From the NCBI GenBank assembly GCA_037576215.1, contig JBANDB010000004.1, forward strand, positions 1,116,001-1,180,000: a stretch of DNA of 64,000 nt, given 5' to 3'. The position numbers were made by a program, and so were the translations under genes. Source of the stretch: Armillaria gallica (taxonomy: Eukaryota; Basidiomycota; Agaricomycetes; Agaricales; Physalacriaceae). This document shows, piece by piece, positions 1-12,359 of this stretch (position 1 is its first letter; every line of letters starts with the position of its first letter). The notes under the pieces are model-generated. The model searched no databases. It had not been told where the DNA came from and saw only the letters and a list, made by a program, of their open reading frames with translations.

Positions 1-2160
1 CTGTCTAAGACTTAGCGGGGACTATCGGGAGGAGAAGTTAAGTTTAGAAGATCAAGCATGTGAAACCAAATAGCACCAACTAGCCCCTGCCAACACCCTA
101 TGGTGGTTGATCGGTCGCTTACCCTTTGATAAACACCCTCTCTGTTCCTCTCTACTATCGGAAAGAATCAGGGATGATACTCTGTTAGAGCCAATTAAAA
201 TAGACGTGTGGGAATATCTCACCTCAGAAGCAAAATAGATTTTGTCATCATCAATCCTTTTGAACATTGCATCTATGTTCTCACTGCTGCAAAACTCAAG
301 AGATGTGTGATGCACATGCTCTCAGCACATACCCAGGAAGAAATTGGTCTTATGGTCCCAGCACATCTTTTCTCAACAGTGATCTCATCCAGCATCAAGA
401 TCATATGGACAACTGGATTCTGTGGGAGAGTATAAAGTGATTCCAGGATGGGTTAGATGCTCTCAAAGCATGCCATTATGTTCAACTCTATCCCATTAAC
501 AGTAGGAAGGCTGTATGAGGGTCAAATTGGCAAAACTGTAGAGTGCCCACAAATTGTAGTCATTCCAGGGAGGTTGAGTGCATGGTGAGCAATCTCAGCT
601 AGGTGAATACCACCTAATTGCCAAAACAGCACAGCAAGCATCTCCTCCTCAGTAAATGATTTTGAGTGATATATATCTCTTACAGCAGCTTTGTACATCT
701 CCAGAATGTCTTGAGTGCCCCTTCCTCAGCTCAAAGCCACATGCATGAGTTGTTCCATGTTCATATAATTCCCATTGCTGATTTGCCACATCAGTCATTT
801 ATAATCTTCTGGTGCTGTAGCATGACCCAAGAGCTTTCACTCTAAATTCAAATGGATTAGATTCAGCACATTGATCTTCTGATCCTTCTGGTGAATGATA
901 TCGATAATCCTGCTGAACTCTTGGTATGCCAACACCAAGTTTTCATGTACACCCTTCTATATCCATTTTTCAATTCCTTGCACCTTCTTGTCTTCCCACA
1001 ATGCTTGGCAGTTTTCACAAATCCAAGTATCATCATGAACCTGAATTTGGGTACACACTTGAAATAAAGAGCAAAAATACCATGTCATGTCTCGTAATCC
1101 CAGAGAAGTGACAGAATTTGGTGTAGTGTGAATGGGTACACTAAGTGTGCAGATGGGTGATCTGGTAGTTGAAGTTTGCATCCCTTGCACTGGTGTGTAG
1201 CATCCACAGCTAACTTCTCAGCAGAATGGTGGCCTCGAGTTGGGCTGGCATCAATCTCAATCACCTCAACAGTGTGGGCATCTACTCCATCAAGTCATGA
1301 TGAACTCTGGGCAGTGCCAGTGGACAGGCTTGATGATGATAATTCTGCTGGCAGTCCAGGCAAGCTTATATGGTAAGATTAACTTTGGATGTTGAGATAT
1401 GAATATTCGACACTCACATCAACTTTATAGCATGTATCAGATCATCAATTCTTGGATGAAATAAAGCCAGATCAACACCTCACTTTTCTGTAAAGTAGAG
1501 AACAAGGTGGCAGAAGTCAAGTAAGCTGCAACCTTTCCTGTGAACCATGATATCAAGCTGACTATCATCTTTCCTTCAAAATGTACAGTGTATGATGCCA
1601 TTCAAAACCTCTTCCCACAGATCCTTGCTTGCAATAGAAGGATCATCCAGAAGTACTGGATTACTTCCAAATGCTCTGAGACCATTGTCTGACCCAAGAC
1701 CAACATCAGAAACAACAGAAATGAGATGAGGTATAAGTTTCTCTAACTTGTCCAAAGGTCCACATAGATTGACTATGCATTCACCAGGTTGAGATAAAGA
1801 GGGCACCAATAAAGGTACACTAGTCTAGTTAATGAGCAAAGGAGCAGATATGGTAGGTGGGACAATCTTGGCTTTTGGACACAGAAAGCCTGCCAAGCTT
1901 GACTGGGTTTTTCTAAATTCTACATCATGAGCTCAAGCATTGTCAATACATTTCTTGGACAAGATATGGCAATCTCTGAGATTCAAAAGACCTCCTGGCC
2001 CTAAGCCAATATGCTGTTCACATTTGGGATAAAGAACATGATTGTCATCAAGAAATTGTATAGGAGAAATCAAGTCTTTTATTGTGTGATTGTGGAGCTG
2101 ACAATTGATGAATAGAGCAGTATGCGACAGGAGAAAATTGGCACCAACAGACCTGGGGAA
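1..2160 (-). pseudogene. Decayed multi-copy basidiomycete transposon-type reading frame (fragment)
   Basis: Minus-strand coding traces run through this stretch with stops and frame changes. Readable blocks, from the N-terminal side, are DLWEEVLNGIIHC (near 1.6 kb), ICENCQALW (about 1.0 kb), an INVLNLIHLNLE block (about 0.87 kb), QLGGIHLAEIAHHALNLP (about 0.6 kb), MLDEITVEKR (365-405) and HHTSLEFCSSENIDAMF (near 0.3 kb). The order and spacing match a protein family I remember as highly repeated in mushroom genomes, but I cannot give it a family name. The frame probably continues past base 1. At least one internal stop is TGA in a block otherwise intact (about 519), as expected from CGA to TGA change. 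Function is unknown; a transposon origin is inferred from its copy number in other genomes, not from a catalytic motif seen here. Confidence 0.5.
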
Positions 2161-2763
2161 ACAACATTGCTGCTCACTACTTGTTCATGTCTCAAGAAGG
2201 GGATGTACATGGTACACCTCCTATGCTCTGACTGGCCATGCCATAGCATATGTGGTGCTAGTTATTTTCAAATTAATTGCTAATTAACTACCCAATGCCA
2301 ACAATACAGGAGTTTTCAGATGAATGTCAGTTCCTTTCTATCTGTGACTTGTTCCCTCTTTTCTCTCAGAGGGTGTGGCCTCTTCTCCTTCATCATGTGC
2401 ATCTGAGCTAGTCTCTCCTATGCATGACAATGATTTACATCTAGCAGCAGATGATATTAACACTGATTGAGCATTCTGTATGAAGTCAGTAAAGTTGGCA
2501 ACATGGAGGATAGAGCTGAGGATATTTTACCTATACTATGTTGTGCAAATGATTGTTAATCCATTCAAGTGCCTTAGTACTAAGTAGGTGAGGATGAGAG
2601 TTGGTGCGAGTGGAAGCACTCATTTGTGGGTGCTGTGGTGTAGGAGGCAGTGCCTGATGATCTCATATAAGTAAGTTCTTACAAAATAATGTCACTAGAT
2701 AGTACAGTATATAGATTTCCTAGCTAGTTATTTGTACTGTATACCATGGCTGTCTCTATAGTG
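2161..2763. other. No recognisable gene
   Basis: AT-rich, CpG-poor sequence between the decayed reading frame and a small mobile element. Only short open frames without recognisable similarity were seen. Confidence 0.5.
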
Positions 2764-2771
2764 GACCATGT

Positions 2772-3181
2772 CAAGGGGCTTCTGGACCACTGTTCTGTTA
2801 CATCAGATTGGTTGGTTGGTTGGGCTGGGGTCACCTTAGAATTTTTTTTTTATACCTGTCTCGGAAGGACTTTCTAGGCTATTAAGAGATGAAAGTACAT
2901 TAGAATACTAATATATCTGTGTCCAAATGATAGTTTTATAGCCTGGTCAGCATAGGTCAGCATGTAGGAGGGGTGCAGAGGCAGCTTGGAAATGACAGCC
3001 AGCTAGCCAGATCCAGTAATGTGTGGGTATGTGAAGTTACTGGGTGGCTGTGTGATTATCAAGCTCATTTGTTTCGCCTTACTAGGTATGTTATTCCCAT
3101 GCCAGTCAGTCAGTCGGCTCATTGAGGGCCTAAAAAATAAATAGATATGATGTATTTAATTGAAATTTTCAAGACCCCTTG
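2772..3181. mobile_element. Small non-autonomous element with 8-bp TSD (family copy A)
   Basis: The 410-bp element starts CAAGGGGCTTCTGG and ends CCCCTTG, so the outer 7 bases are inverted. It is flanked by GACCATGT (2764-2771) and GACCATAT (3182-3189), an 8-bp duplication with one transition. The left end carries a GGTT tandem run. Two relatives with the same left-end layout lie at 7246-8115 and 58375-58880, both with perfect 8-bp duplications. An 8-bp TSD is typical of hAT-superfamily mobilisation. No coding sequence was seen. Confidence 0.8.
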
Positions 3182-3374
3182 GACCATATCATGTAATATA
3201 ATGATGATCATATACTGAGCCAGTATCACATTTAATGATAATTTCATGGAATATCTCACTTCAGGAAGGCTTTTTGTACTAAAAATAAGTAGAGTCAACT
3301 TTTTTTTTAAGCAACCACCCAGTGAACCTACCTATCTGCCCTATGTTCCAGGCCAGAGTTATGGTAGCCCCTTG

Positions 3375-3616
3375 ACCAGCTGAGATGTTTCTCCATTCAT
3401 GAAATTATCGTACCATCTGGAGTCTTGACATTGGTGTTAACAAGCTACAATAACATTTACAGTTTGAAACAAATTTAAAAGATAGCAGAGTGACATCCTC
3501 AAGAACTGGCAGACTGGGCCAGATGTTGCCGACACATCTGTTTTCTTCTGCAACCATCATTCCTTCTTCACTTTCTTTCAAAGCTTCAAACATCCCCCAC
3601 CAATGTTTCTCACACT
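3375..3616. repeat. Unclassified repeat, copy 1, fragment 1
   Basis: Aligns by eye with 26784-27098 (shared words include GAAATTATCGT, CATCTGGAGTC and CTGCAACCATCATTCCTTC). It lacks about 80 bases that copy 2 has. Where copy 2 has CG this copy usually has TG or CA. It is cut at 3616 by the hAT element and resumes after 8493. Confidence 0.85.
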
Positions 3617-4002
3617 TAGTGTACAGCCCGAGTCAGGTTTGGGTCGAGATTTTCAGACCTGATCTGAACCTGTATGAACCCAACACCTGTGTGACAGGTT
3701 ATGGGTAAATGACAGGTTGCACAGGTTGCCAGGTCACCCGACCCATGTCTATCATACTAGAACAAAGATAATGATATACTATTGATGATGCTACATGATG
3801 AGGTAGTCTTACTTTTAGAGGTAATGAAGTAGTAGTTGAAAGAATATCAGTATTAATAGGAAGCACAAATAAATGAGCATTGAAGATAGGGTAAAACAAT
3901 AAGATTGAGTGGGGTAGTAGTGAAAGGTACAGTATTAAGTAAGAGAGCCTGTTGCAAAAGTCAAAAGATGCCACTGGAATCTGGAGTGATAGGATCATAT
4001 AC

Positions 4003-7000
4003 CTAATTTTCTTTAACAGAGATGATGTCCCAGCCCTCTGGCATGAGGATATCTCCATCTTCGTCACTCTCCTTGTTGGGTATCTCTGAAAGGTGAGCTG
4101 CAGTGAGCACATCCTTGTCCTCCACAAAGCCCAACAGGCTCCAATCACCGAGATACATAAGTGCCTGTGTTGTCTATGCTAACAGCCAATTATAGATGTG
4201 AGGTAAGAGAAGCCTTCCATAGCTGAACACACATACAACATCCACAGATGTTGCTAAACAGAAGGTAAGAAGCTCGAGTCTTTCTTGTACATTGGTAGGA
4301 CATACTCACTGGGTATAGATAGATAATCTAGTGCCATGCAAGACAATGCCAGATACACCTTGTGGTTCTTCAACCACCAGGCAATCGCATCACTTGTGGC
4401 TGCAGTAGGGGACCCTAAGTAACATGCCAGCTCATCTTGGGTGGACAATATAGGTTGCGGTGCCATAGAGAGGTTTTCAAACATATTCATAGACAGCTAA
4501 TGGTGTCCTTAGCATAAGATATATGAGAATGAATACTAGAACACACCTGTGTTATCTCAATGACCTCCTCAATGGTATCATGGTGGCTTTTGTACTTCTT
4601 GTCATAGACCCATTGAACAATTGATTTGGCATCCTTAATCCATGCCAGTTCCTATCCTGCTTGCTTGAAGTAGTCTAGTTTGTGAACGGGGTGAAGGACT
4701 ATTATACATTGTCAGTTAACAGTGCATCCTCATGAGAGAATAAGATAAACTTACCTATTGCAATGCAGTAGATGTCCAAGTCATCAGTAAGCTGATAATA
4801 CTGGTTCAATGTCCTCTTGGCAACAAGACTGGTGTGAATTGGTGCTGAAAACTGGGTGCTGTTCACTGCAGCTGTCACAAAAACCTTGTCAATGATGTTC
4901 ATAGTTGGAATTACTGTTGCTAGACTGGGAGTACCAGAGTGTGAAAAATGGAGTATAGCATCTTTGAGGACCTGAGAGGATGGTGGTGAGAACGAAAGAA
5001 GCACTGTGACAAAAATTTGATGGTTACCTTTAGGATGTCACAAAGATCTTGAGCTGCTTTCCATTCCTTGTGTGACAGCTAAAATCCTGTAAATCATTGT
5101 CGATATCAGTGGTAAACTTCTTGACTGCCACCTGATAGTGAACAATGTGCACAACATATTATATGTGGAGTTCCACCTTGTCAACACATCCCATGGCAAG
5201 ACCTTCTCTGGCATGCCTTCTGCCTCCAGTAAGTGCTTCCATAGTGGCAGGAGCAGCATGCTTGAATGGATGATTTTCAAGCACAATTTTCATATCTAGG
5301 AGTGGTGTCAGTTCTGTTGCATGCTTACTTAGATCTCACAGCCACACACCTTGACTAACACGATATGAATAGGTTCAATTTCCAGCTCAAACCTTTCTCA
5401 CTTGAAGACATCCATCATCACTAGCACATCGACTAGTCTATCAGTATTGTCCTTGTTCAAGCCAACATCAAGTTCCATTTCTTCAGCCCATGTTTCAGCA
5501 TCTTCAAAATCAATATCTTCTACCATTTCATCAAAAATTGTATTGCCCTCATTGCTATCAGCCTTCCCATTGTCCTTCTTTGGCATGTTTAATTGTTTCA
5601 AGAGGCTCTTGGCAACTAAATTAACGATGTGAGTGAAGCACCATACTCAGTGAGTCTGACCTGGAAAGTTGGGAAGACGATTTGCCAGCTCATTGACCAT
5701 AGTGTCATTATTTGTCATGTTATCACATGTGATGCTGAGGATCTATACTAACAATGTGAGTGCTTCTCTACTCTTGAGCTGTTGATGTACTAACCTTGTC
5801 TGAGATACCAAAGTCATCGATGATTTTTAAAAGTGCTTAAGCCAGGTTTTCACCAGTATGGGACTTCAAGGCTCATCAATAGGGCTCAGACCTGGTACAT
5901 GTAACACTGTCGAACTTACTTTCAGTACTTCCACAAAATCTAGGACCATCCTCATTGGTGTTCCATCCTAACGAACAAGATGGACCATTAATGCAACATA
6001 CACACAATGGTTGGGAGACATCCATGCATCAGTAGTGAAGCTCAGCAGTCCATCAAAATTCTACAGAGCCAAGGTTAGTGTATGTGTATTCCGCAGTCAA
6101 GGATTGATGATAACTTACTTGAAGATACTTGGAGATATGGTTGTGTGTCTTTGCAAACACAGTCTTTGTATCATGAGATACCGTGGTTGGATGAGGGATG
6201 TAATGTTGTGGATGGCCAGTTTTCATCAAGGACTTGAAGCCTCAATCAGTGAAGAGATTGAATGGCATAGGCTTTCCACACACCAATGAACACTCTCAGC
6301 ACTAATCTATGGTGAGTGTTTTTATCTTTATATCATCAAATAACAAACTCACCAAACTTCAATCTTAGTACACACACGTATTGAATACAATACTATCTTT
6401 AATCCAAACCTTTTCAGCATTGTCACAATGGATCCATTTTTTGGCTTGCACTTCACCAACTCCTTCTCCACAATCTTGTGAGATTTCTGCAAGTCTTTCA
6501 CAGCATCAGCGGCAGCAAGAACATTGTCACCCCAACACTTTCAGATGTGACATTGCAAAGCACCAGTAGGACCAGTGTCAGCTGTGTCCAGGTAATGAGT
6601 AACCTTTTGTGGGCAATTGAGACACCAAAAGGTATGGAACACATGGCCATCTGAGTCATATTCAATGTCAGGAAGAGGTATAAAGAAGGCATAGACAGTG
6701 GCCTTCCAAAGCTTGACAAGTTTTTCTAGATCAAAAACTAATGAGCATACAAAGCAGGTCATCAAGCATGTGAACAGTACCTAGATGAGCTTCTTCCAAC
6801 ATCTCAGAAGCCTCAGGCTCAGGGCCACTATCAATATCTCTGCCATTGTCATCCTTATCAGACCAACACTCATCTTGAATGTCATTGTCATTGTCATCTT
6901 CATCTCAATAGTCTTCAAGTGCAGGGATACTGTCATTGTCAGCTTTGGTACGTAAGGTGGATATAGGTGCCATGCTCTCAGGACTCGGAGCTGATATGAT

Positions 7001-8189
7001 CTTGGTGAGCAGGTGACAATACTTTTGACTCTCGAGAATGGCTTACCTGTTCCAGTAGCACGTTTGACTGCCTTCTTGCATTGCACGAGATTTTTGACAG
7101 CAGTACTAGCCTTTGTAAGTGCAGTATCTGCCTTTTTCACAGTATGCCTTGCCTTTTTAAATGCTTGCCTAATGGAGGAAGACAGAGAAAATGTCAATGA
7201 AGCATCATCAGTGGCTTGCTCCACTGCTAGCCAATGCTGTTCAGTCAAGAGGTTCCCAGCCTGTTGTTCTGGCACATCCCATTGGTTGGTCGGTCTGAAG
7301 GGCTCTTAGAAATTTTTTGTGTGCAGATTTTTTTTTATACTTGTACATGGTTCATAGAGATTTTGAATGCACTTTTTAGTGATCTAAAGTGGAATAACAG
7401 GCTTGTTTACTCATAACTAATAGTTTGTTTGCAGTCAATGTTTGCCAATGGCTTTAAAATGGCAAAATTTTTGTCCATATTCAGTTAAGATGGCGCAGAC
7501 TGATCCAAGAGACACTTTGAGCACAAAATCAGGGAAGATGTATGTCATTCAATTGAGCTTATAATTACTTACACTAATGAACTACAGGAAAGTACTATAT
7601 CCAGCATGCAATGAGATCATCAACATTGGCACTGTGATAACCCATGGAATGACACAATACCCTTCACAGATGCCCCCAGAACCCAAAGTGGATGGACATG
7701 GCAAGCAAGAGACTTGCATGAAGTCTTACAGAGTTGTGTATGTAGTGAGGAAATCGATTGTGATCAGATTAATGAGGGTGTCATCGCATGTAAACAGGAG
7801 GGATGTGAAACAGGTTTAGTGAGTGGTTTTTGAGCTTCAATTGGTCCTCACCTAATACAGAAACAGTACCACATAGCTTGTGTTGGACTAGGATGGAGAG
7901 CTAGTAATTGGATTTGTAAGTCATGCGAGGCTGCACATCCAGGAAAGAAGAGAAGACAATGAGATGAGTATCTGGAAGACATATGCAAGTGTCCCAATAT
8001 GGTATGTCATTCCAAATATAGTATGTTGTTCCCATGGTAGTTGGTCAGTCACCCCGTTGAGAGCTTTAAAAAAAGGTGATATGATGTAATTTATTAAAGT
8101 TTTTGAAACCCCTTGTGTTCAGTCTCTTTTTGCTTACATTTCCCATCAACAATAAGTGAGTCTATCGCAGGCTCATAGCCTTGAGTCAT
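4003..8189 (-). pseudogene. hAT-family transposase pseudogene
   Basis: Recognisable blocks appear in the right order on the minus strand. A possible start is MTQGYEP at 8189. A basic alanine-lysine-rich N-terminal part follows (7.25-7.0 kb, FKKARHTVKKADTALTKAS), then a zinc-finger-like block around 6.7-6.55 kb (WKATVYAFFIPLPDIEYDSDGHVF). The catalytic-region word DVLTRWNSTYNML is near 5.2 kb, then LKDAILHFSHSGTPSLATVIP (about 4.9 kb). The C-terminal dimerisation block is SPTAATSDAIAWWLKNHKVY, followed by ALDYLSIP (4.45-4.3 kb). The tail LLGFVEDKDVL runs to a TAG at 4003-4005. In-frame stops, frame changes and a nested 870-bp insertion after residues KETE break the gene. The protein would cut and rejoin DNA at the element's own ends. 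Intron positions cannot be separated from frameshifts by eye. Confidence 0.88.
7246..8115. mobile_element. Small non-autonomous element with perfect 8-bp TSD (family copy B)
   Basis: This 870-bp insertion lies inside the hAT transposase gene. It starts CAAGAGGTTCCCAGCC, ends CCCCTTG, and is flanked by TGTTCAGT on both sides (7238-7245 and 8116-8123). Joining the two flanks restores a continuous transposase frame, KQKETE then QHWLAVE, which proves the insertion came second. Its left end (ACATCCCATTGGTTGG) resembles copies A and C. No coding capacity is evident. Confidence 0.9.
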
Positions 8190-8501
8190 TGGGAAGAAAA
8201 AGACAGAGGTTTGGTGAGATGTCAATTTGCAGTTTGGTGGACTCTTTTCATGGGCTGGGAGCCTCGCACTTACATAATAAAACTGTACAGTTGTATAACA
8301 TAATGGTAGGATATTTCTGGTGTAGAATGACAGAAGTATATGAGGGTGTTGCAAGCAGTGATAAATACCACGCATGGATGACTTTGAGGATGTTGGGTCT
8401 GCTGGGTCTGCCGGGTGGGTCTAGGGTTCTGGAATGGTGACCACACCTGACCCAGTGATCTGACATGACCTGTATCACCTGGGCTGTACACTACTCACAC
8501 T

Positions 8502-8523
8502 GTCAATTTGTAGATAGTCTTTT
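8502..8523. repeat. Unclassified repeat, copy 1, fragment 2
   Basis: The short stretch GTCAATTTGTAGATAGTCTT matches GTCAATTCATAGACGGTCTT at 27099-27118 in copy 2. It bridges the hAT insertion on its left and the 3.56-kb insertion on its right. Exact edges are good to a few bases. Confidence 0.75.
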
Positions 8524-10589
8524 CATTGCTAAATCCAGGAAAAGGTATTATATCATTACATCAATTGTAATGTGACTTCAGGGTGATAGCTATGCATAAC
8601 ACTTTATATGACCTTACCATAGGAGCCATTATCCTTATTTCAGATTATGATTTTTCGACTATCTTATGGGCAGATTATATCATGTCAGAAGAATTAAATT
8701 CAAGTTGTAAAATATGTATAAGTATCTTGCTTGACTTCTAAAAAAAGTATGATTTGTATGAGTGTTATGCACTGTTAGCATTTGGTTAGCATGACCTCAA
8801 GGAATGGTCAGGTAGAAGTCATAATGGATAGTCATTATTGTTACATCCATAGTACTGCACTGGCACAGAGTTGAAGTCATTTCCCCTGCTGTATTCAAGC
8901 TGTATTAACACCATCCTGGAATAGCTTTGGACCATGATATCCTCCTGAAGGTTTTGTTTGCTGGAAAAATCAATTTAAGCTGGAGGTAATACAACTATAA
9001 GCAATAAAACACTTCAAATCGCATATTATGGTTCTCAAAGGGACAAAAGTGAGGGGGACAAGGGAGGCAGCTGTCAGAGGTGGTGTGGAAGGTGGACTTG
9101 TATGAATTTGAGTTTCACACCAATCAGCCTGAAGCCTCCTGCAAAAGCATGCAATTGGTCGCTCACATGGTTGTTTGTTGATAGCGACTTGGGTCTGTCT
9201 ACTGCTTGCTATCTCTTCTCATCATCTCTCTGTGCTGTCCACCTCACGTTGTCACCTCTTCAATTGTATTGTCACCTTCAAGGCCCCAGAATGATCCAAA
9301 CTCACCTCTAGGAGGATGCGATCTATACCCCAGGACAAGGACAAGAACAAACCAAACATTTTTGAGGACCCAATGACAGACGAGGTCTTTTACAACACCT
9401 CTTAACTGAGGCTACTGGCTATGAAAGGTCTGTGTGCTTAACTGGGCCTTGCTGACTGCTGGTCCTTGCTGCCTTGTCTTGTGCTGACTGACTTTGCACC
9501 TCTTTTTCTTTTGGGTTATCAGATGGGTGCATACTTTTGCCTCCTTAGCAACTATCACAATTACTGACTGTGCACCATGTAGGTGTTACATTGCGTTCAA
9601 TGATAAATATGTTATCTCATTGAAGCTGCAAAGGGCCCTCATGCTTTTTTCAGGGCGTCGTTGTCAACGATCCCCTGGGTTGATAGACAAAGTACGTGTC
9701 ATTTATTGCCTCAGTTTTTTGATCTTTTTATTGATACTTGCATAGAATGCCATTTCCTCACTCTGCAAAGGGCTTCAAAGTAAAGGGAGCAATGGCATTG
9801 TTGATGGTTCAGTGTGCTGCATGATCTGAGCTGGCAGCATAGTAGTATTTGAGACTCACGATACAAAATATACCTGCTTTTTAATCATCACTACATATGT
9901 GCAATGGCTCATTGTAAAAAGCAATAATCATTAAATAAGTTGTCTGGTTGGATATAGGACAATGCAACACAATATATTCAAAGAGATTGTTGCAGGTGAA
10001 GATGTCAGGTATAATTGTTACAGCTCCTTATCTATATAATAAGAGAGGTGGATGATGACAAATAAGCTGAGTTTGAATTTTCCGGCCATTGCCATCCCAC
10101 GGACCAATCCGGCTGAGTTTCAATTTCGTTGTACTGCCGTCACTGCCGCTTCTCTACTGAGCTTCAATTTTGCTGCGGTGCTGTCTCTGCAATCCCCCCA
10201 TGGCACATCATTGGCATGGCTGGCATCCAGTACTCACTGAAATAGATTATTGACCAACTATGCATGCTGACAGGAGTCAACAGGACACTGTAGGCTCCAA
10301 AGCAAGTATTAAACAACAAGCATTGAGCAATGAGTGAACAACAAACATCAAATGAAAATTTAGCAGGTAGAATTAGGGGCCAGGAGACCATTCAAGGACA
10401 GGTGATGCATATACTATTGTTATACATGTACTGACTATGTCATAATTTGCTTATTACAAGCCTTCCCCCCAGCAGGTAGAAATGGCAAGGAGACTATTCA
10501 TGTAAGAATATGAGCTATGCTCAGCCTTTCTCTGTCCATGTAGAGCAACAAGCTGAGGTGACAGGTACAAAATATGAGGTATATATACT

Positions 10590-10847
10590 ACTGTTCAATT
10601 TTGACTGTTAATTCATGTAACACATAACAGAACCCTGTAAAGTGAAGCTCCCAGTAATTCATTAACATGTAGCAAGCCCTTCTGAGAGGCAGTATTGGCC
10701 CAATTTGAGAATTTTTGGCAGCTGGCTGATGCCAGAGACACTATATATGATAACTTCCCATCATATTTCAGTGAATGAAGCTATGACAATTTGCCTATAA
10801 AGCATAACATGTAACACTCTATGAAGCTATAGTCAAAATTGAACAGT
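10590..10847. mobile_element. MITE candidate with 17-bp perfect TIR
   Basis: ACTGTTCAATTTTGACT at 10590-10606 is matched exactly by its reverse complement at 10831-10847, enclosing 224 bases with no coding potential. A target duplication was not identified with confidence. The size and structure fit a miniature inverted-repeat element nested in the larger insertion. Confidence 0.65.
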
Positions 10848-11000
10848 CCTCTAAAGTCTGAGCAGGCAAGGGAATTGCAAGGGAATGTAAGTACTGACTA
10901 AACATGGAAATGAACTAACAGTCATAATGTCAAAGAAGTGAATCATTGCAATGATGGGCATAAAGATGAGAGGACAGTGTGCAAGGTGCTCCAGGGGGAT

Positions 11001-11344
11001 TAGGGGTGCCCACCATACCCATACATACAGTGGATATGTACCTGTACCTGTACCATCAGTGCTCTGGAATTGGATTTTTACAGCTGTATTTGTATGGGCA
11101 TTGGGTAGGTCAAATTGGGTTGTATGCCTATTCTTTGCATGTGTAGTGAGTGCAATTAATGAAATATAATGTTTTAACCACATATCTCACCCAAGATAGG
11201 TCACTATACTCCTAAATACCACTCATATATGATATACAGGATCAGTACGGTACAGTATATGGGCCAAACCCATACCATACCGTCAAGACCCTTTTGCCAT
11301 ATGGTTTACAGCCATAACTGTATACAGTACGGTGGGCATCCCTA
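11001..11344. mobile_element. hAT-type MITE with 8-bp TSD
   Basis: The ends are TAGGGGTGCCCACCATAC and, inverted, TAGGGATGCCCACCGTAC, an 18-bp TIR with two transitions. Flanks are AGGGGGAT (10993-11000) and AGAGGGAT (11345-11352), an 8-bp duplication with one transition. TAGGGNTG ends with an 8-bp duplication are typical of non-autonomous hAT elements. There is no open frame of note inside. Confidence 0.85.
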
Positions 11345-11821
11345 AGAGGGATTGGACTTCAACAATTCAGCTATCACAGGCTTACCCAGTTACCATGTCA
11401 TAAACAGCCATTGTGATACTAACTGAGCTTCAACTTAGACTACTTATGCACACTATAGCAACAAAGCAAGTATCAAGCAACAAGCAATGAACATTGAGCA
11501 ATGAGCATTGAATGTCAATGGATGTAAGTCTTATAGAAATCATCAGAGCTCCAATGGTGACCATGGTAGCCCACCATGGCAGATATCCAAGTAAGAGACA
11601 TAAGAACCAGAATACATATCTCTCCTGCCCTCCTATGTCAATCCTGTGTAGTGACAGCTATTAACAATGATCACCCAAATCATGGGAGTTCCTACCTGTC
11701 CATTACATGGCTTACTACAGAAGTAACAGCACAAAGCTTTATGGCACTTATAAAAACCATTGTGCTCCATTGCAATGGTTCCAAACAGATGACAGAGATT
11801 CAACAACATATCTTAATAAAA

Positions 11822-11935
11822 AGCCGGGTTTGGGGCGGGCCCCAACAAGCCGAAGTCCCGTGTTGTAGTCAGGTTGCCGGGACCCGAGGTACGAGGGTCC
11901 GGCAATCGTGACGAAGACACGGGGCATAGGCTTGT
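11822..11935. other. Isolated CpG-rich patch with hairpin
   Basis: About 110 bases rich in CG dinucleotides sit inside several kilobases almost free of CG. Near the middle, CCGGGACCC and GGGTCCGG form a hairpin separated by about 9 bases. The patch has no clear coding frame. It may be a late arrival or sequence protected from CpG decay. Confidence 0.55.
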
Positions 11936-12079
11936 AACAAATATGCCATTGGACCTGCTGATATAATCTACTTATAATGGAAGCCATAAGCATTATATAT
12001 GATTACATTGAATACTCGACATTACAACAATTATACCCAAGTTGTAACTGCTTACATGCATTTCTCAGATTTAGTGATG

Positions 12080-12359
12080 CTTGCGGATAATCAGGTATAG
12101 CACATGTTGTGCCATTTTCCAGCCAACTTGAACCTTGACATCAGCTGTTTTTTTTAGGTCCAGGATGTCCACTTTGGTGGAGTATCTTCCAAGAAGTTGC
12201 TGAGGCCCTTCTTGCTCATTGACATGGATATGCACATTTGTGTCATTGGCTTCATCGCTTCAATCCTTGGCATCATTCCAACCTCACTGCTAAAGCAGTC
12301 AATGTGGCTTGATGATGATTCAGGAGGACGTTTGGACTTGTAATGGGAAGGTGGTATTG
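12080..12359. repeat. Unclassified repeat, copy 1, fragment 3
   Basis: Matches 27121-27390 of copy 2 from GGATAATCAGGTAT through GGGAAGGTGGTATTG. Many CG sites of copy 2 are TG or CA here. It is bounded by insertions on both sides. Confidence 0.85.

Larger units (their letters stand above)
3617..8493 (-). mobile_element. hAT DNA transposon, decayed, with intact ends and TSD
   Basis: The element begins TAGTGTACAGCCC and ends with the exact reverse complement GGGCTGTACACTA. It is flanked by a perfect 8-bp duplication, CTCACACT, at 3609-3616 and 8494-8501. The 13-bp TIR and 8-bp TSD are diagnostic for the hAT superfamily and agree with the hAT transposase remnant inside. It inserted into the unclassified repeat, whose sequence continues directly after the right-hand TSD. 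A smaller element is nested inside at 7246-8115. The internal gene has stops and the element is CpG-depleted, so it is almost certainly dead. Confidence 0.93.
8524..12079. mobile_element. Unclassified 3.56-kb insertion with degenerate inverted ends
   Basis: Copy 2 of the unclassified repeat is continuous across this point, so everything between 8524 and 12079 is inserted. The ends are CATTGCTAAATCCAGGAAA and, inverted, CATCACTAAATCTGAGAAA. Several differences are TG on one side and CA on the other, as expected if both were CG. No clear target duplication could be fixed because the target contains a CTTCTT run. No recognisable protein is encoded. Two smaller elements (10590-10847 and 11001-11344) and a CpG-rich patch (11822-11935) lie inside. 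It could be one non-autonomous element or a composite. Confidence 0.65.
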
